DNA of 64,000 nucleotides from contig SMSO01000032.1 in the NCBI GenBank assembly GCA_004764695.1, positions 3,764,983-3,828,982 of the forward strand, given 5' to 3'. Below the pieces are notes generated by a model. That model saw only the letters and a program-made list of their open reading frames with translations. It searched no databases and was not told the origin of the DNA. A program made the translations under genes and the position numbers. Origin of the DNA: Schizochytrium sp. TIO01 (Eukaryota; Sar; Bigyra; Thraustochytrida; Thraustochytriidae). Below, piece after piece: positions 45,641 through 56,774 of this stretch; the first letter of the stretch is position 1; every line of letters starts with the position of its first letter.

Positions 45641-46702
45641 TTAAAGCCGCGCAGGGGAAGCAGAAGCAGGAGCGGAAGTTGACGACGTTGCAGATGGTCC
45701 CTCAAACAAAGCAGACTTGGCCTGAAGCCAGGACAAGAGTGCTTTACTACATTCTTCTGGGCGCTCTTGCAAGACCCAGTGCCCAGCTTCAAGTACATCA
45801 TGTTGTGTGTAGTCCTCCATGTAACCTGGCATGTGCTTTGTCATTGACGGAGGCAAGGTCGCGTCACGCCCTGCAGTAACCATAAGGCAAGGGACTTTAA
45901 AAACTTTGCCTTCGGTAGACGTATTCCATTTCCAGTTGCGCTCAACGTTGCGGTACCAAGAAAGCATCCCAAAGAATCCGGAACGGGCAAATGAAGTTGC
46001 GTATTCACGTTCTTCGGCTTCGGTCAGCATTTCGCTACGTGAAATGCCACGCGGAAAATTGACGAGAGCTCCGCCATCTTTGGTTGGTCGCCATGGCATA
46101 CGCATGAAGTCTCCAGCTGCTTCATTATCTTTGTCGGACGTGCCACGAATCATGCAGCGCACTGTGCGATAGTAATCTCGTTCGAGTTCCGCCTGCGCAG
46201 CTTGGCCCAGAAAATAAATTTGATAATTGAATCTCGAATCCACATTAGCACGCATTCGTGGCCATGGATTCTCTGGGCGCCAAGGAAAGTACGGCGTACA
46301 AAATGCTGCGACACCAAGGACTCGCTCTGGGTAGTGCATGGCAAAACTCCATACGCATGTACCGCCCCAATCGTGACCAATGATGACTACTTTTTCAACA
46401 AAAAGAACATCTAAGAGGGCTTCGAGATCCTTGCAGATCTCTTCCATGGCATATGCCTTTTCCTCGCGAGGGACACTTGTTGAACCATATCCACGCATGT
46501 CTGGCACAACAACTCGATATCCTGCCGCGGCCAGCGCTGGAATAACTTTTCGGTACCCAAACCATGAATCAGGGAATCCGTGCACGCACAACAAAGTTGC
46601 GCGGATTTCACCTTGCGGGCATGCTTCTACGTAGTGCATCGTAATATCCGTGCGCAGTGGTGCAAAATAATGCTGCACAACATACTGTTGATTTGCAGCC
46701 AT
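45641..46702 (-). CDS. Epoxide hydrolase, alpha/beta-hydrolase fold
   Basis: A 353-residue hydrolase of the soluble epoxide hydrolase family, which opens epoxides to diols through an ester on an Asp. The oxyanion motif H-G-F-P is at 41-44. The nucleophile is D111 in G-H-D-W-G-G. Candidate lid tyrosines are Y160 or Y163 and Y250 (S-W-Y-R-N, as in plant and animal enzymes). The acid is D280 and the catalytic base is H308 in E-A-G-H-W. The mammalian N-terminal phosphatase domain is absent, as in plant enzymes. The last three residues, A-R-L, fit the peroxisomal PTS1 pattern and follow a flexible Ser/Ala/Pro tail. The frame is open about 130 nt further upstream without an ATG; 46702 starts with M-A-A-N and fits the family length. 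A haloalkane dehalogenase is less likely because of the two tyrosines. Confidence 0.92.
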   Translation of the reverse strand: MAANQQYVVQHYFAPLRTDITMHYVEACPQGEIRATLLCVHGFPDSWFGYRKVIPALAAAGYRVVVPDMRGYGSTSVPREEKAYAMEEICKDLEALLDVLFVEKVVIIGHDWGGTCVWSFAMHYPERVLGVAAFCTPYFPWRPENPWPRMRANVDSRFNYQIYFLGQAAQAELERDYYRTVRCMIRGTSDKDNEAAGDFMRMPWRPTKDGGALVNFPRGISRSEMLTEAEEREYATSFARSGFFGMLSWYRNVERNWKWNTSTEGKVFKVPCLMVTAGRDATLPPSMTKHMPGYMEDYTQHDVLEAGHWVLQERPEECSKALLSWLQAKSALFEGPSATSSTSAPASASPARL

Positions 46703-48022
46703 CTTGCAAACACGTTCCAGTTTCAAGATGCAGAAACTTGCTAGCTTAGCTAGCTTTCTTTTCCTGAACTTGGTATTAGCACCTAGTGTAACTTTCACTT
46801 CAGCGTATCGAGAAAGCCTCAGACCACTACACAAACGTTATATAGCTTCTGCCCAATGCAAAGGCAGCCCCGCTGACCTTTGGCTACAGATTGTGGGTTT
46901 GGTGACGACATCCTTAAAGTCCAAAGCTCGCTTGTGTTCTGGGACGGACTCATCGTGCCACATCTCCTTAGGTACTCTTAAGATACTACCATAGGCTCAT
47001 TTCAAGTTTTTCTTCCTTCTTTCTTTTTTAAGTAAAGCAAAATCAAAAGTGAGGATGCCACTACTTATTAACAAGAGCTCTGCTTGAAATTTGGGGGGGG
47101 AGAGCTTGTTTCAGATGAATGAATGAACCCTTTCTATCTTGATAACTAGCTCCACAACGTCAGTTATGCTCTCAAGCCATCTGGAAGTAAATTCGCCAAG
47201 CAATCAAGATAGCTAGCTAATCCTGAATAATCAATCAAGAGATACGAAATCTTAGAAAATTTTACAACCTTAAAGAGTCTCAAGTCTTGACCAGAATGAT
47301 TTCGTTGAGGTGGGGGGTGTTCTAATCTTGTACGCCCAATACCCAATGCGAATGCTTTGCTCTCAGAGAGGTAATCACCTCTGTTGACTACAAAATGAAG
47401 GCCTATTGACTGTGTGACTTGCTTATTAGTATTTGGTACTATCAGCCAAACATCTTGTTCTCACAAACAGGTTCAGGTAGTTAACCCACAAACCCCGACC
47501 AGATGCAATGAGAACTTAAACTTGCTATTTACTGAGGAACGAACTTTTGCTCAACTTTGAGTAAAGTAACAACCTCTAGTTTCTACTTTGGAGAAAAGAC
47601 AGGGATACATACATCTTGAATACAGATACACAATTTGATGACAAAAAAGAGGAGTGAAGCTTAGTTTTATTTGATGATTTTTCTACGTGGCACCAGCAAA
47701 AAGCATACAAGAAGGAATTCGTCGAAAGCATCCACAGGGAGGCCTTTTTACCAGCGGAAAACCTTGCGGTCTTTATTGCATTAGACAAAGGTTGCCGAGA
47801 TGAAAAGAACGGTAGAATTGGAGCACAGCAACAAAGCAAGAGGCGCCGAGCTGATGGAACAAACGAGAAGAAGATGATGAAGAAGATGAGAGAAGGTTGA
47901 GGATTGATAGACACGCTGTTGGACGGCGAGTCTAGAAAACAGCCAAAGGAGCGGCACCAAATCTCCAGGGACGAGTTGCCATGTAGGAAATCAATATAAG
48001 AGGTGAGAAAACCAAAGCCAGC
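46703..48022. other. Intergenic region
   Basis: Between two minus-strand genes: promoter of the epoxide hydrolase on the left, 3' region of V-ATPase E on the right. A TTTATT (AATAAA on the minus strand) at 47772-47777, about 245 nt after the V-ATPase stop, could be its poly(A) signal. No gene supported. Confidence 0.5.
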
Positions 48023-48967
48023 TTACACTCTAGTGCTGAAGAGGTTCTTACGGATCTCAGGCATGAGCTGGTCGAATGCAGTCTTGAGGCGGCTGTCGAG
48101 AGTGTTGTCACAGACGATGCGGCCATTCGAAGCGAGAAGCTTGACACCACCGGCGCAACTCTTCTTGTTAGAGCCATCTGGGGCTGGGGGCAAGCTCTGG
48201 CCATTCGGGTTCAAGGTGAGGGTCACGTTAGCAGTTTGACCGGTGGCCTCCTTAATCACCTCAGTGTACTTCTTCGCTGCAGCATCCTTAGCTCTCTCTG
48301 CAATGCTAAGGTCAGCCTCGCGCACGAGCAGCTCCACTCTGGGCTCGTTGAGTTTGATAAGGCCTTGCACAATGAGATCGCACAGCATAGTTTCGTACTT
48401 TCCCTGGTCAGCGGTGGCCTTGGTCAACGCCTCAATGCACGAGCCCTTGACCTTGTCGAGGAGCTCCTCGCGGGCCACCATCTTCTTCACACGGAACTGA
48501 GCCTCGGCACGAGAGACCTTGATGCGTTGTTGAATTTTCAGCTATGAAAATTGAAAAAACAAAAAACGAAAAAAACGCAGAGTTAAAATATAACCACAGC
48601 TCCCATATGCAATAGTATGAGTTTGCCAATCAGGGAGACAATGTCATCGGAATATGTGGCATCGATGGGTAGCAGGGTGGAAGGATCAAGATGCAAAGGT
48701 TAGTTGTCTGGTTGAAATATTTGCAAGATTCCTATGATCAAATGAGAAAATCCAAGGAGCTCTCTTTCGTTGAAAACGTACCTGTTTTTCCTTGTCCTTG
48801 ACCTCCTTCTGGATCTTGCTCTTGGCTTTGTGAACGGTCATCTGCTTCTCCAAGTTAGAATCGTGCGCTGTTTGCAGGTGGATTTCGTTGACCTTCTCCT
48901 TGGCCTCCTGGATGATGAAATCGCACATCTGCTGGATCTGCGCATTGCGCTGAGCAGAGGAGTCCAT
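48023..48967 (-). CDS. ATP6V1E: V-type proton ATPase subunit E, two exons
   Basis: Exon 1 is 48782-48967 (62 codons) and exon 2 is 48023-48541; the joined product is 234 residues, against 226 in human. Subunit E forms, with G, the peripheral stalks that hold the V1 catalytic ring to the membrane sector of the vacuolar proton pump. Exon 1 encodes the long charged helix (Q-M-C-D-F-I-x-x-E-A-x-E-K at the start). Exon 2 continues with L-K-I-Q-Q-R-I-K-V-S-R and the globular C-terminal part, including a conserved C-A-G-G-V region and the P-E-I-R-K-x-L-F end. The final T-R-V is short compared with the usual R-K-F-x-D tail, so a further small 3' exon is conceivable. Codons are strongly C/G-ending, matching a highly expressed gene. 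Confidence 0.94.
48542..48781 (-). other. Intron of the V-ATPase subunit E gene
   Basis: 240 nt, phase 0, GTACGT donor and TTTTCATAG acceptor on the minus strand. Removal joins the two halves of the family in frame. Confidence 0.93.
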
Positions 48968-49813
48968 CTTGCCCTTAACGATAGGTTGCGACTTCTATTA
49001 TCTAAACTTCCTCTCCTCTGAAGATTATTATAACCTGTATTAATCATCATCACGTCAATTTTTGCCCGAATTATTCATTTGTCAGTCAACCGAAAGTCAG
49101 ATCTACATGAACCCTACATATCACAGTCTGCTTAAATATGTGCTGGTGTCCCCTTCGTACATGAATTTCATGCTGGTTTATCCCGAAACAGCCTCGCCAA
49201 ACAAGACTTTGTCTTTGTAGATGCCTCTAGCGTTGGTGCTTCAGGCCATCGAATTGTTGTCCAATAAAACAAGAGGAATCAGCAGTCTAGTTCAAGGACC
49301 TCATTTTGGCGGAGCAAGCCATCCACGCAGGTTGGTGCACATTTGCAACTCGCCGAATGTGGCAAGTCAAAGGGACCCACCAAGATTTAGTTATGTGTAT
49401 CCATCGACTATCTTATCAAAATGGAAAATAATCGAGGTATCCAATCTTGACGAATCTCTACAATTCCAACGATCGAAAGCTGGCTAAGCGGAGAGCCTCC
49501 AGAGCTAGAAAGATGACTTAGGAGCCCCCAGGGCCCCGCCGATGCCAAGACCAGCCCGACACAGTCGGCCGCGGCAGAACGCGACGAGTCTGAGGCAAAG
49601 AAAAGCCAGAAATGGCGAAAAAGGAGTCCATGAGAGGCGCTCACGACCGCCACGCCGCTCGCTGACGGGGCGCTGGAGGATCGAAGGCGCTAACACATGC
49701 AAAATATGATACGTAACGAGATGTTCGGGGGGCTGGTTGCGCAGAGAGACGTACCTCGAGCCTCGCGCGGAGGAGCGTTTGCTGTGCCGACGACGATGAC
49801 AATCTTTGAAAGA

Positions 49814-49838
49814 GAGAGAGAGAGAGAGATACTATTGA
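49814..49838. repeat. (GA)n microsatellite
   Basis: Short pure dinucleotide run. Confidence 0.85.
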
Positions 49839-50208
49839 CAAAGACAACATGGAACATAGAACAGAACAAAAAAGAACGCTTCTATGCTAAAATATGGAGA
49901 AAAATCAATCGCTATTAAAACATAACAGTATGCGCTTCTAGGATATGTATACGCGATAAGGTAGAAGTCCACGTAGGATCCTTTTTCCTCTTTTCCATGC
50001 TTTTGGTTTCTTATTTTACTCAAGTTGATCTTTGTTGGCTCTAATGATGAGCTGTTGAGGTGTCGTTAGTAGAGAAAAGGCAGCTTTTGATGACGTGAAG
50101 AGGGAAAGATCACAGGGAATCAAGAGATATGAGACGTCCGCTCGCAATAATCAATAACTAATAGCCACTTCGGTACCTGACGATACGTAGTTCTGATCGA
50201 GGCTGTAT

Positions 50209-50237
50209 CTTTCTTTCTTTCTTTCTTTCTTTCCCTC
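50209..50237. repeat. (TTTC)n microsatellite
   Basis: Seven TTTC units. Confidence 0.9.
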
Positions 50238-50338
50238 AGCTTCTTCCTCTTTTGATTTTTAGTGATAAATTAAAAATCCCGCAGTGACTTTCCGGTAGAC
50301 TAATGTGAGGGGTGATTGTTTGTCATTTGTGAGGATAT

Positions 50339-51750
50339 TTACAATGGATACTTGCCAGTGGAGACAGAGATAAAGAAATGGTAATTATTGACAGTGCTTT
50401 TCCTCTCAAGATCCACTGAAGCATATTTAGATATAACGTCTAGTGGAACTTTACCAATAATTTGTGATGCTGATGGTATGTTATAATTATATGATCCTAA
50501 TGTGAGAGAGTCAGTGGAGGTAAGAGGTACAACACTGAGGTTAGGTGCTAGAAAGCAGAGTAAAACAGAGTAAAGCACAATACAAATGCTGAGTCGAATA
50601 TTGGATTTCTTCCTTCACGATGATTAATGTTCAAGTGCATCGTGATGGTTGGGAGGCATTTAACTTAAATTTGAGCTGGTAAGTGCAGTACGTGCTCTCA
50701 AAATTTGTCATCAAAAAGCATTACGAAAGCCAGATCGTTCGTTTTGAATGCATCGCGACGCTCATTAAACAATGAAACTATTCCCACAAAATGTCTGGGA
50801 TACGATACCCTTGAGAAATGCTAACCCTTGGTTCTGCTTAAATAACTTACTCGTGTCTGGTAGTTTTTCTGACGAACTGTACTTCATTTGCAATTTTCAG
50901 AATAGGTATACACATTAGCACTATTCTGTGTCGGAGTAATAGTTACCTCAAAACCTGGCCGCATACTAGTTTTAGTGCTGGCGTTCCTTGAAGTTGAGGA
51001 TAACAGAAATGGTGCAAATTCAATACTAAAACTACCTCCTGAAGTTTTTTTTTTAAAGAGGTGAACAAAAATGCAAGTGCGAAACCTAGTTATAATGGTT
51101 ACCAATGAAACTGCATTAAACAGGCAATTAAAAAGTCCCCAACCTAGAGAAATCGTTAATTTATACTGCTTACACTATTAGGAGCTTCACGGGTGCGTTT
51201 TAACATTACTATAAATCTCCTAACCTCTGTGAAGTAAGTTGGGGAGATCGTGCAAGAGAACTAGCTTCTCTGCGCATACGCGTGTGAGAAAAATGTAGGA
51301 TGTACAGTGCTTGTTGGGCATTCTGTTCAAGGTCCCAGCCTGAATCATTGCAAATTCATTCGCATACCTACACGTAAACTACTATGTCCTGTGACATAAT
51401 GTCAGTGCACAGAAATGCCAAAGTGCACCACAAATCACAAGCAACGTCAGGCGGACTGGCTCGTCTACCGATTAACTAATTGCACGACTGCCTGAATTCC
51501 TGACTGTCTGGTCGAATGGTAGATGGTCACGGCTCATCGAATTCACAAAACACCTTGCATTCTCAAGACTAATTACCCTTGAAAACAACCCCAGTTCACC
51601 ACAATCTGAATATAGCTTTTGAAGCTTTTCATGTTGTTGGAAACTGTCGTCCAGGTCAAGCATCGCGATGGACAAGCGAACGACATCTCTTCGGCCACCT
51701 AGATAGCCCGCTAGCTCTTTGTTGAAATCGCCCACCAATACTGCTATCCC
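50339..51750 (-). pseudogene. Possible unidentified multi-exon gene or gene relic
   Basis: Three minus-strand open segments follow each other in order: about 51750-51472, 51060-50884 and 50560-50339. None begins with a usable ATG. Each has a balanced, protein-like composition rather than repeat translation: the first has V-L-V-G-D-F-N and a Leu-rich helix-like part, and the other two are Ser/Thr/Val-rich like beta domains. A good acceptor pattern (pyrimidine tract then CTAG) precedes the third. I recognise no family, cannot join them convincingly, and chance remains possible. Confidence 0.2.
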
Positions 51751-52878
51751 AACATGGCAGAATTACACAAATTATTGTCGAGGTGGCACCCTCGTTAACG
51801 CCCTCATTGCTTTCGCGTAGTGCCTAGGAACCTACACTAAATTAATCCACCTAAGCTGTTTCAATCCCAACCCAAGCTCCTAATTTACTCCAAACTCCGC
51901 ACGGTAGAAAGACCCCTACCCTGAAGCCCATAAGCCAAACTTCTCAACGCCAAGCAAAGCGACCTAGAAGACTACCCTCGTGCTGACCTCCCTCCATCCG
52001 TCGTGGCGCATGAGCTGCCCGGTCGTTCTCCACGGGTTCCGCACCCGTTCCCTCCCCTTTCGTTCATCTATCATTTATGAGGCCTTATGTATGTATATAT
52101 AATATAATTGAAATCAATTCTAACCACCACGCTTTGCAGAGCTAAGAGCGGCAGCCCTATACCCATCCTACCCATAACGCTAGGACCCGCCTTTGAAAAG
52201 AATGGCTGTTCCCAAAGAAAGAACGCAGATGTGGAATAGAAAGCCAACCATCACCAATGTAGCGGTTATTTAGCCTTTCGTATAGCATCTTCTTCTTGTT
52301 TTGTTTTTTTGCCAAGTGGAATGTATAGAATATGGTATAATCCCTGGCACATACTTTTGTGTGATGGGGGAAAGTAGATAGTCCTCAGGCTTATGGCAAC
52401 CGATTCTTTTCTTCACAGCTAATGTGGCTTTAAACGGCTGTCTTTGTAAAAGTGAAAGGAAATGAATTCGAGGAAATAGTCTGAGAGTCTTTTCATTTTA
52501 ATTCTCTGTTTGTTTTTTAATTTAATCATATAGATGTATATCATATACATACAATTCATTTTTTTAACTGTTGTTTTGAATTAAAATAAAAAATAAAAAT
52601 AAATAGCCTGCCATAGACATAACTGTAGACATCCTAAAGAGATTTAAAGGTCAATTGATGAAAAGAAATAATTATTCAATCGTGGTTGCTTTCATTCACC
52701 TTCTGCTCCGAAGCGCCACAGCGCTGCCAGTTCGAGAGGGTTCAAGTGCCCCTACTGGCACTTCGGTGGTGCCAGTGCCGGTGCAGAAGCAAAGGCCCTC
52801 CCCGGCGGTATTTAAGTTTAGCTTTTGAGAGATCTGACCCGGGGAGTGCAGAATCCAATCTGCACATCGTCGGACGCC

Positions 52879-55800
52879 ATGGCGATGGTTTCTGGGAGGC
52901 AAGATGACGGCTTTGTGGAGAAGACCGTTCGTGGCGTCAAGGTGAAGTTTCCATTTGAGCCTTACGGAGTGCAAATGGCGTATATGAGCAAACTTTTGGC
53001 GGCTGTGGAAGAAAAGGGGAAGTTCGCCCTGCTGGAGTCGCCCACGGGAACTGGTAAAACTCTTGCCATCCTCAGCGCACTCCTGGGGTGGCAAGAAACT
53101 CAAAAACAGCGACTCTCCCATGCGCAAACACGCGTGAACTCGGGTGTAAACCCTTTGGATATGAAAACTGCAAATTCGGAACCGAGGCCACCGGTCATCA
53201 TATATGCCAGTCGTACACACAGTCAGTTGAGCCAGGTTGTGCAGGAACTTAAGCGTACAGCATACAGGCCACGCGTGACAATCCTCAGCTCACGAGACAA
53301 TATGTGCGTACATCCAGAGGTGCGACAAAAGCAAGGCACAGATATGAGACACACATGCCGCATGTTGACAAAAAGTCACGCTTGTCAGTATCATGAAAAA
53401 GTCGAGCAATTCCTAGGTAACCTCTCTCTCGACGGGACCACTGTGGCTTCGAGGTCAGGTTTTCTGCGAAATGAGGATAACAATGGGAGTAAGGGAAGCG
53501 GAAGTGTCGACGACGCCACCCTTATGAGACGTAATATGATTATGGATATCGAGGAGCTTGGTAATCACAGTCAAAGACAAGGCGTTTGTCCATATTATTT
53601 GTCAAGAGCAAAGCAGGTGCAAGAGGCTGCAGAGATTGTCTTCATGCCTTATAACTACCTCGTCAATGCCACAACTCGACAAGGTCTTGAGGTCCGTTGG
53701 GCAAATTCTGTCATAGTGGTTGATGAGGCGCACAACTTAGAGCAGGTGTGTGACGAATCATCATCATTTACACTCTCGGGCAGTGACCTTGCACAGGCAA
53801 TTGATGAGATCGATGAAGCTGCATCGTCAATGGAGTCTAAAGACGAAGCAACTCTCCCCGAGGGTCTCACACTAGAGCGAGTGGCACAAGCAAAACAGAT
53901 TGTCATGTTCACTGAAAATAAGATCCAGGGCATGGAATTAGCTCCCATCAAAACAATGGGTAACGTCGTCGGTAGAGCCCTTCCTGGTGATGCCATTTTC
54001 TGGTTTTTTCCTGTTCATCACCAAGGCCTTCCGGGATCAGAGGTCACCGAGTGTATTGCGCTTTTTAAAGCCATCCAGGACTACCACGGCCGCGCTGCGT
54101 ATCTTGAAAAATATGTTTCCGCGTTCGAGCGTGCTCTCTCAGAAACCTCAAGATTAAAACCCAATGAGCAAGCTGCTCTCTATTACAAGACCTTCCTCAG
54201 AGAGGAGCCTCTGCCAAACCCCCGCAACTCACGTGGGCCGCAACGAATGACACGAACTTTGAACTTTTGGTGTTTTAGCCCTGGTGTGGCTCTTGGAGAA
54301 CTCCAGGCAAAGAATGTTCACTCCATTATTCTCACAAGTGGTACACTTGCTCCACTTTCCTCTTTCGCTGCGCAAATGCGCACGCCATTCCCAGTACAAC
54401 TGGAAAACCCTCACGTAGTCAAAAATAACCAGGTACTCATTCGAGTTGTTGGCAAAGGTGTGACAGGCAAGAAATTGACTTCCACTTTTCAGAATCGAGA
54501 CAACCCACAGTATCTTGCGGAGCTGGGAAACACAATTGCAAGTTTTGTCCGGATAGTCCCCGATGGCATGCTTGTTTTCTTCCCAAGTTATCGTACCATG
54601 ACTACTGCTTTGCGCGCATGGAAAGAAAATGGTACACTAAATCGCTTCAAGTCTCACAAAGAGCTTTTTGAAGAAGCACGCAATGCGGCTGACATGGGAA
54701 AGGTCGTTGAGCGCTATGAGGCAGCAATCAGTGCTGGGCGTGGAGGTATTTTCTTTGCAGTGTGCCGCGGTAAGGCTAGTGAGGGTATCGATTTTGCTAA
54801 CTCCAAAGCTCGAGCAGTAATTATCACAGGGTTGCCGTATCCTCCCAAGGTCGATCCGCAAGTAGTCCTCAAGTGGCAATTCCTTGACCAGCAACGTCCA
54901 GACCCATCTCAACCACAAGCAAAACTTTCTGGACAAGAGTGGTATGGGCAACAAGCATATCGTGCAGTAAATCAGGCCATTGGCCGTGTAATCCGTCATA
55001 GAAACGATTATGGAGCTATTCTTCTGTGTGACGAGCGCTTCGGCTTCGAGAGTACACGCAAATCTATCTCAATGTGGCTTCGAAACCGCGTGCAGGTCAG
55101 TCAGAACTTTGGTGATATCAATAAAGAACTTGTAACATTTTACAAGACCAACCTTGCTGATCGAAGCCTCAATCAGTACGCAAATCCCTCTTCCGCAACG
55201 TCAAGTCGCCCAGTCCTTGCTTATGAGGATGAATCTGGCAGCAGCAGTACGAGTAGCACTCGCATGGCAACGAACTCAATGGACGGCAAGTCTTCATACC
55301 TGGAACGTCGGCGTCAGATGGGTGAAGTTGGAATGAAACGAAGCATATCCGAGATCTCAGCTGGAAATATGGGTACTCGAGGGACATTAAATGGTCGTGC
55401 TGGCAGTTCTTCCAAGGACGTCAACTTAGAAACGCTTTTGAATGCACACTTGCCAGATAAACGATTTGAAGACGCAAATGCACGGAACTGGGTTGCCCCG
55501 AAGCTCACTGCTGAGGAGCGTAAACAAAAGCAAGAGGAACAGGAGCGCCGTTTGCAGGAACAAAGACGTTTGGCCGAGCAAGCTCGTAAACGCAAGAACG
55601 CAGCTGTCGAAGCTGAAAGGCAACGCGTTGCAGCTAAACTAGATCGCGAGCGGATGGAAATGACAGAACGTTTAGACAAGGAGCGCAAACGCAAACGCTT
55701 AGAAGATGAATTCAATAAACCAACAAAACAACGTGATGCGGGCGCGTTTATGAAACGAGTCAAGGCTAATCTTGACTCCAACGCTTACGAACGCTTCAAG

Positions 55801-56013
55801 GTGGCACTGAAGAAAATACGAACGGTACGTACAGGCCGTTATGACGACGAAGAGATGATGGAACGTGCCTTGCCATATCTCCGCATTATGCATGACACCC
55901 TTTCAGTGGCAACATCAGGTATGGATGAACAGTTTCTTGTTGAACTTGCTCAATATATGCCTCTTCAGTTCCGCGCTTTGTATAAGCGTGTTGTATTTGA
56001 TCAGATCAAATGA
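52879..56013 (+). CDS. RTEL1: RTEL1-type DNA helicase
   Basis: A 1044-residue XPD/FANCJ-family superfamily 2 helicase. RTEL1 unwinds D-loops and telomeric T-loops and restrains recombination. Walker A (S-P-T-G-T-G-K-T) is at about 54-61. Four iron-sulphur cluster cysteines fit C143, C160, C169 and C237. The DEAH box is at 282-285. Motif S-G-T-L-A-P-L lies in the centre, the E-G-I-D-F motif V segment near 635-639 and Q-x-x-G-R-x-I-R motif VI at about 699-706. A charged coiled-coil (about 875-950) follows. The last 90 residues resemble the harmonin-homology domain of RTEL1. No PCNA-binding PIP box or C-terminal RING is visible. The frame is open 54 nt upstream without ATG; M-A-M-V is the first ATG. 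One exon. Confidence 0.94.
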   Translation: MAMVSGRQDDGFVEKTVRGVKVKFPFEPYGVQMAYMSKLLAAVEEKGKFALLESPTGTGKTLAILSALLGWQETQKQRLSHAQTRVNSGVNPLDMKTANSEPRPPVIIYASRTHSQLSQVVQELKRTAYRPRVTILSSRDNMCVHPEVRQKQGTDMRHTCRMLTKSHACQYHEKVEQFLGNLSLDGTTVASRSGFLRNEDNNGSKGSGSVDDATLMRRNMIMDIEELGNHSQRQGVCPYYLSRAKQVQEAAEIVFMPYNYLVNATTRQGLEVRWANSVIVVDEAHNLEQVCDESSSFTLSGSDLAQAIDEIDEAASSMESKDEATLPEGLTLERVAQAKQIVMFTENKIQGMELAPIKTMGNVVGRALPGDAIFWFFPVHHQGLPGSEVTECIALFKAIQDYHGRAAYLEKYVSAFERALSETSRLKPNEQAALYYKTFLREEPLPNPRNSRGPQRMTRTLNFWCFSPGVALGELQAKNVHSIILTSGTLAPLSSFAAQMRTPFPVQLENPHVVKNNQVLIRVVGKGVTGKKLTSTFQNRDNPQYLAELGNTIASFVRIVPDGMLVFFPSYRTMTTALRAWKENGTLNRFKSHKELFEEARNAADMGKVVERYEAAISAGRGGIFFAVCRGKASEGIDFANSKARAVIITGLPYPPKVDPQVVLKWQFLDQQRPDPSQPQAKLSGQEWYGQQAYRAVNQAIGRVIRHRNDYGAILLCDERFGFESTRKSISMWLRNRVQVSQNFGDINKELVTFYKTNLADRSLNQYANPSSATSSRPVLAYEDESGSSSTSSTRMATNSMDGKSSYLERRRQMGEVGMKRSISEISAGNMGTRGTLNGRAGSSSKDVNLETLLNAHLPDKRFEDANARNWVAPKLTAEERKQKQEEQERRLQEQRRLAEQARKRKNAAVEAERQRVAAKLDRERMEMTERLDKERKRKRLEDEFNKPTKQRDAGAFMKRVKANLDSNAYERFKVALKKIRTVRTGRYDDEEMMERALPYLRIMHDTLSVATSGMDEQFLVELAQYMPLQFRALYKRVVFDQIK

Positions 56014-56774
56014 TTATATGTTTGTTGAATTTGATATTTGTCATCTAAATCTTATTCTGTTTGGAAATGAAACAGAATAAAAGCAATAAAAAGTTCTAAT
56101 TTCACACGTAACAAGAATTTAATTTGATCCATGACTATAGCTTACTGATTTTTTCTTTTTGGATGATCATTCTTAAGGAAGTTATATACAAATGTGTAAA
56201 TTCTTCTTGTGCACCTAGATGAACATGTGAGCAAAGGAAGTACGGTTTCTTTTCATTCGCAGAAATTTAAAAATGGAAACGCAAACAAAAAAAGTGGGTC
56301 AGATGTTGTTGTAATTAAGGTTGTTTTGGTTATTTACGAAACTGCGTTTGCCCATGTGTCACTTTCGATACTTGGACTTTAAATTCCTCGTAGTTGTTGG
56401 CTGTTTTTCTTGTAATGTTTTTGAGAATGACTCACAGGTGACAGCCTGAGCTTGTGCATGTTTGTGTAGAACACGGATACAGCGCCCGGAACAGATGCAT
56501 CACAAAATGCTCGGAAGTAATTACTTGCTCCCATAAAGGCAACCAGGATGACTAGAAGCATCATTAGCCTTTACTTCATATGGTGTGAATTTGTTAACGT
56601 TTGCCAGTGAGTGGCGCTACTTGAAAGAGAACAAATTATGAAAAAGACAAGGACAGTGGCGATCCTCATCATCTGCTTGATTGAAGCTTAGTGTAAGCAT
56701 CGCTCTCAGGTCTTTGCGGGTTACTTTCTCCTTTCAAGCTGTAAAAAGGATATTGTTATCATTGTTGTTGTTGT
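56014..56774. other. Shared 3' intergenic region
   Basis: Between convergent RTEL1 and PSMB4; AT-rich with no supported ORF. Confidence 0.6.
56076..56090 (+). terminator. RTEL1 polyadenylation signals
   Basis: Two AATAAA hexamers, at 56076 and 56085, about 60-75 nt beyond the stop codon. Confidence 0.6.

Larger units (their letters stand above)
48968..52878. other. Intergenic region with weak open segments
   Basis: A 3.9-kb spacer between V-ATPase E and RTEL1, which diverge from it. It holds a GC-rich patch (about 49500-49690), AG and TTTC simple repeats and several minus-strand open segments between 50339 and 51750 listed below. A TATTTAAG at 52809, about 63 nt before the RTEL1 ATG, is a possible TATA-like element. 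Confidence 0.5.

Noticed and set aside
48023-48027. Extra 3' exon for V-ATPase E
   Set aside because: A donor-like GTGTAAG overlaps the stop, but the best downstream acceptor gives a Ser-rich tail unlike the family; the TAA was kept as the end.
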